From: Candidatus Woesearchaeota archaeon
Lineage (GTDB): Archaea; Nanobdellota; Nanobdellia; Woesearchaeales; JAGWAF01
Direction of reading: 5' to 3'
Length of the DNA: 8,542 nucleotides
Assembly: GCA_016932755.1 (NCBI GenBank)
Contig: JAFGCE010000076.1
Span: 1 to 8,542 of the forward strand
The notes under the pieces were generated by a model. That model did not search any database. It saw only the letters and a list, made by a program, of their open reading frames with translations, and was not told where the DNA came from. This document shows, piece after piece, positions 6,661-8,542 of this stretch. The position numbers and the translations under genes are program-made. Each line of letters opens with the position of its first letter. Within the stretch, counting starts at the first letter, position 1.

Positions 6661-6670
6661 TACTTAAAAA
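6661..6670 (-). promoter_or_regulatory. TATA-like box of the zinc-ribbon/EF-1 beta operon
   Basis: The minus strand reads TTTTTAAGTA. A start about 25 bases downstream would fall near 6640, giving a short leader that begins just ahead of the GAGGT site. The spacing fits an archaeal promoter. Confidence 0.45.
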
Positions 6671-6716
6671 TCTTGTGGTATTTTCAATAGTTTCCATTCT
6701 GGAGAGATAACAAAAG

Positions 6717-6725
6717 TATATAAAT
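6717..6725 (+). promoter_or_regulatory. TATA box of the coiled-coil gene
   Basis: TATATAAAT, preceded by the purine-rich AAAAG expected of a TFB recognition element, is the best-looking TATA box in the window. It predicts a start near 6747 and a leader of about 24 bases containing GAGGT at 6763-6767. It sits about 50 bases from the opposing TATA box of the zinc-ribbon operon, so the two promoters share one 143-base region. Confidence 0.6.
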
Positions 6726-6762
6726 GGTTAAACAAAGTTTCATATACAAAGTGCGGGGAAAA

Positions 6763-6767
6763 GAGGT
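6763..6767 (+). promoter_or_regulatory. Ribosome-binding site of the coiled-coil gene
   Basis: GAGGT three bases before the ATG at 6771. The spacing is slightly tight but workable for this core, and it supports that ATG as the start. Confidence 0.65.
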
Positions 6768-6770
6768 AAC

Positions 6771-8542
6771 ATGGCGTTAGATATAAGACCACCAGAACCA
6801 CCAGAAGAACTGCTAGAGAAGGAAGGCAAAAGCACATTTCTTGGATTTTTGAAAAGAAAGCCCGGTGAAGCCCCGCAAAAGGTTTCTGAAGCTGAAAAAG
6901 AGGCGCCGAAAGAGAAAGGCATGTCAAAGTGGGAAAAGGAAAGGGCAAAGCTTATTGCTGAAATTGAAAGATTAAAATCAGAAAATAAAGGGCTTAAAGA
7001 ATTTGCACAGCAGCAAAAGAGAATAAGCGGCCCTTCAGACAAGAAAGCGCAGGCTTTGGCTGATATTGAAAAAAGGCTTACTGAAAAAGCTGAGATTCTT
7101 AAAAACAAGGCAAAAGAACTTAGTGAAAAGCAGGCAAATCTTGACAGCAAGGAAAAGAGAATAATGGATTCTGAAAAAGGGCTTGCTGTGTCAATGCCAA
7201 AAGAGATTAGAGACAAGGAAAGGGAAAAAGCAATCAAGGAAATTGAAAAAATAAAGTCACAGCAGGAAAAAATCCTGGCAGAGCTTCAGGAAAAGAAGAG
7301 AAAGGCTGACAGCGAGGGATATGTAAAAGAAAAAGGGCTCAGCAAGATAGACGACTATATCAAGCAGAAGACAAAGGATATTGAAAGCAAGGCAAGATAC
7401 CTCCTGAAAAAGGATGAGGAGCTGAAGAAAAAGGAGCAGGCGCTTTCAGGCAGGGAAAAAGAGCTTGCTGAAAAGGATAAGATACTGAAAGAAGCGCACA
7501 AGGAAGGGGGCTACCTCATAAAGAAGAGGGAAAAATTAGCCCAGGAAGTTGTAAATCTTGAAAAACTTGACAAAGAGCTAAGCGCAGCTGTAAAATCAAA
7601 ACAAAAGGAAACAGAAAATTTCAGGCTGAGGGAGGCTGAATTCCTGACTAAAATCCAGCACCTTAACGATGTTGAAAAACAGGTTGTTGGAAAGAGCGGG
7701 CTTCTCTCTGAAAAGGAGAAAGTGCTGAATGAAAAAGAAGCAGACCTTTCAGGAAAAGAGGCCAAGATAAAGGAAAAAGGATTTGAATTGATGAAAAAAG
7801 AAAAAATCACAAACAAAGTCCTTTCTGATCTTGAAAACAAGAAAAAAGAGCTTGCTGAAATCCAGCAAAGGGCAAGCGAAGCGAAAAAGCTTGTGAGATA
7901 TGTTGAGCAAAAAGCAAAAAATGCAAAAGCAGCTGAATCAAAATTAGAAAAAAGAAGATTAGCTCTTGAGGAAAGAGAGGCAGACCTTCTTGAACGAGAA
8001 AAGAAGGCGCCTGAACTGCAGAAAACGAGAGCTGAATTTGAAGCGCTTGCTGCTGAAAGGGCAACTGTCCTTGATGAGCTAAACAGAAGCAAAACAATCC
8101 TGGTTGTCGCCCAGAAACAGGTATCAGGGCTTAGGGCTGAAATAACAAGGCTGAGAGCAGGCAAGAACAAGCTGATTGAAATGGTTGCAAAGGCTCCTGA
8201 AATCAAAGACCAGTTCAGGGAAAAGGCAAAAGAGCTTGACGACAGGGAAAAAGAGCTCTCAATCCGGGAAAAAGAGGTAAACAGCCGCCTTGAAACAATA
8301 GAAAAAAAGGAAGAAGGGATTATTGCGCTTCAGAAAAAGGTTGAAGGCACAAAGCAAGGGCTCAAAGAGGCTGAGAAAAAGATAAAACAGCTTAACCAAA
8401 GGGAAGAAAAGATTGCGAGAGTTGAGAAAGAGCTTTCTGAAAGAGGTGTTGATGTAACTGAAAACGAGGATAATTTGAAAAAGAGGGAGCAGGAGCTTGC
8501 CAAGCGGGAGATAAAATGGCTTGAGACAGAGGGCAAGATTAA
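6771..8542 (+). CDS. Long coiled-coil protein, incomplete at the window end
   Basis: The frame stays open from ATG to the last base, giving 590 complete codons and no stop, so the C-terminus is outside the window. Residues 1-50 are proline- and charge-rich (MALDIRPPEPPEELLEKEG), with a short hydrophobic patch FLGFL at 23-27. From about residue 52 on, nearly everything is lysine/glutamate-rich coiled coil. Heptads are unusually regular: hydrophobic residues at 211, 218, 225, 232, 239; at 312, 319, 326, 333, 340; at 489, 496, 503, 510, 517, 524, 531, 538; and, after a three-residue phase shift, at 541, 548, 555, 562, 569, 576, 583, 590. A Lys/Arg-Glu/Asp pair usually follows three residues after each core position. 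There is no cysteine, membrane span, signal peptide or P-loop in the visible part. It resembles the arms of SMC/Rad50-like or cytoskeletal proteins in composition only. The function is unknown; a structural or tethering role is inference. Confidence 0.88.
   Translation, partial: MALDIRPPEPPEELLEKEGKSTFLGFLKRKPGEAPQKVSEAEKEAPKEKGMSKWEKERAKLIAEIERLKSENKGLKEFAQQQKRISGPSDKKAQALADIEKRLTEKAEILKNKAKELSEKQANLDSKEKRIMDSEKGLAVSMPKEIRDKEREKAIKEIEKIKSQQEKILAELQEKKRKADSEGYVKEKGLSKIDDYIKQKTKDIESKARYLLKKDEELKKKEQALSGREKELAEKDKILKEAHKEGGYLIKKREKLAQEVVNLEKLDKELSAAVKSKQKETENFRLREAEFLTKIQHLNDVEKQVVGKSGLLSEKEKVLNEKEADLSGKEAKIKEKGFELMKKEKITNKVLSDLENKKKELAEIQQRASEAKKLVRYVEQKAKNAKAAESKLEKRRLALEEREADLLEREKKAPELQKTRAEFEALAAERATVLDELNRSKTILVVAQKQVSGLRAEITRLRAGKNKLIEMVAKAPEIKDQFREKAKELDDREKELSIREKEVNSRLETIEKKEEGIIALQKKVEGTKQGLKEAEKKIKQLNQREEKIARVEKELSERGVDVTENEDNLKKREQELAKREIKWLETEGKI

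Noticed and set aside
6728..6742. AAAC-AAA-GTTT inverted repeat downstream of the coiled-coil gene TATA box
   Set aside because: The arms are only four bases in A+T-rich DNA; chance explains it and no second copy was seen.
6789..6860. GKSTFLGFLKRK near the start of the coiled-coil protein, considered as a P-loop
   Set aside because: A Walker A motif needs GxxxxGK[ST]. The residues before this GKST (EELLEKE) lack the first glycine, and no Walker B motif was seen, so it is not an ATPase site.
6740..8206. Long open frames on the minus strand opposite the coiled-coil gene (6740-7237 and 7511-8206)
   Set aside because: The plus strand is dominated by GAA, AAG, AAA and CTT codons, whose complements rarely make stops. 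The minus-strand products are Ser/Phe/Leu-rich with no motif, while the plus frame has perfect heptads and a promoter.
1..8542. CRISPR arrays, tRNA or rRNA genes, insertion sequences, toxin-antitoxin pairs
   Set aside because: I found no regularly spaced direct repeats, no tRNA-like segments, no transposase motifs and no toxin family signatures. The non-coding stretches are short (at most 143 bases) and accounted for by promoters and terminators.

Overview
The window looks like an archaeal chromosome segment of moderate A+T content, probably from a DPANN-type or other poorly characterised lineage. The domain assignment rests on three genes: an archaeal-type translation elongation factor 1-beta, the archaeal four-knuckle zinc-ribbon protein next to it, and a Trm1-type tRNA dimethyltransferase. 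Archaeal expression signals agree: TATA-like boxes, GAGGT ribosome-binding sites, oligo-T run terminators and one apparent leaderless promoter. Lysine- and glutamate-rich proteins and heavy AGG/AGA arginine use fit too. The exact phylum cannot be fixed by eye.

Layout. (1) 23-175, minus: a complete 50-residue helical protein with a strong ribosome-binding site and a T-rich terminator. (2) 176-282: a divergent promoter region. (3) 283-648, plus: a very acidic protein ending in a four-cysteine zinc finger. Its stop overlaps the start of (4) 645-1682, plus, Trm1, as ATGA. Trm1 here lacks the usual central zinc-finger insertion. (5) 1706-6154, plus: a 1482-residue fused ATP-dependent iron-sulfur reductase of the 2-hydroxyacyl-CoA dehydratase activase / benzoyl-CoA reductase superfamily. 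It has two activase (ASKHA) domains, a cysteine-rich linker, a DUF2229-like domain and a COG3581-like reductase domain. (6) A convergent gap of only 18 bases. (7) 6173-6451 and 6454-6627, minus: a two-gene translation operon, zinc ribbon then EF-1 beta. (8) 6628-6770: a second divergent promoter region. (9) 6771 to the window end, plus: an incomplete coiled-coil protein of at least 590 residues.

How they fit together. Trm1, EF-1 beta and the zinc ribbon are translation functions. The giant reductase is the metabolic gene and the most interesting item. It carries its own electron-donating activase as a tandem pair that should fold as an internal pseudo-dimer, plus the catalytic part that would receive the electron. 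No CoA-transferase, acyl-CoA or electron-transfer gene lies nearby, so its substrate is open. No tRNA, rRNA, CRISPR array, insertion sequence or convincing long DNA repeat was seen.
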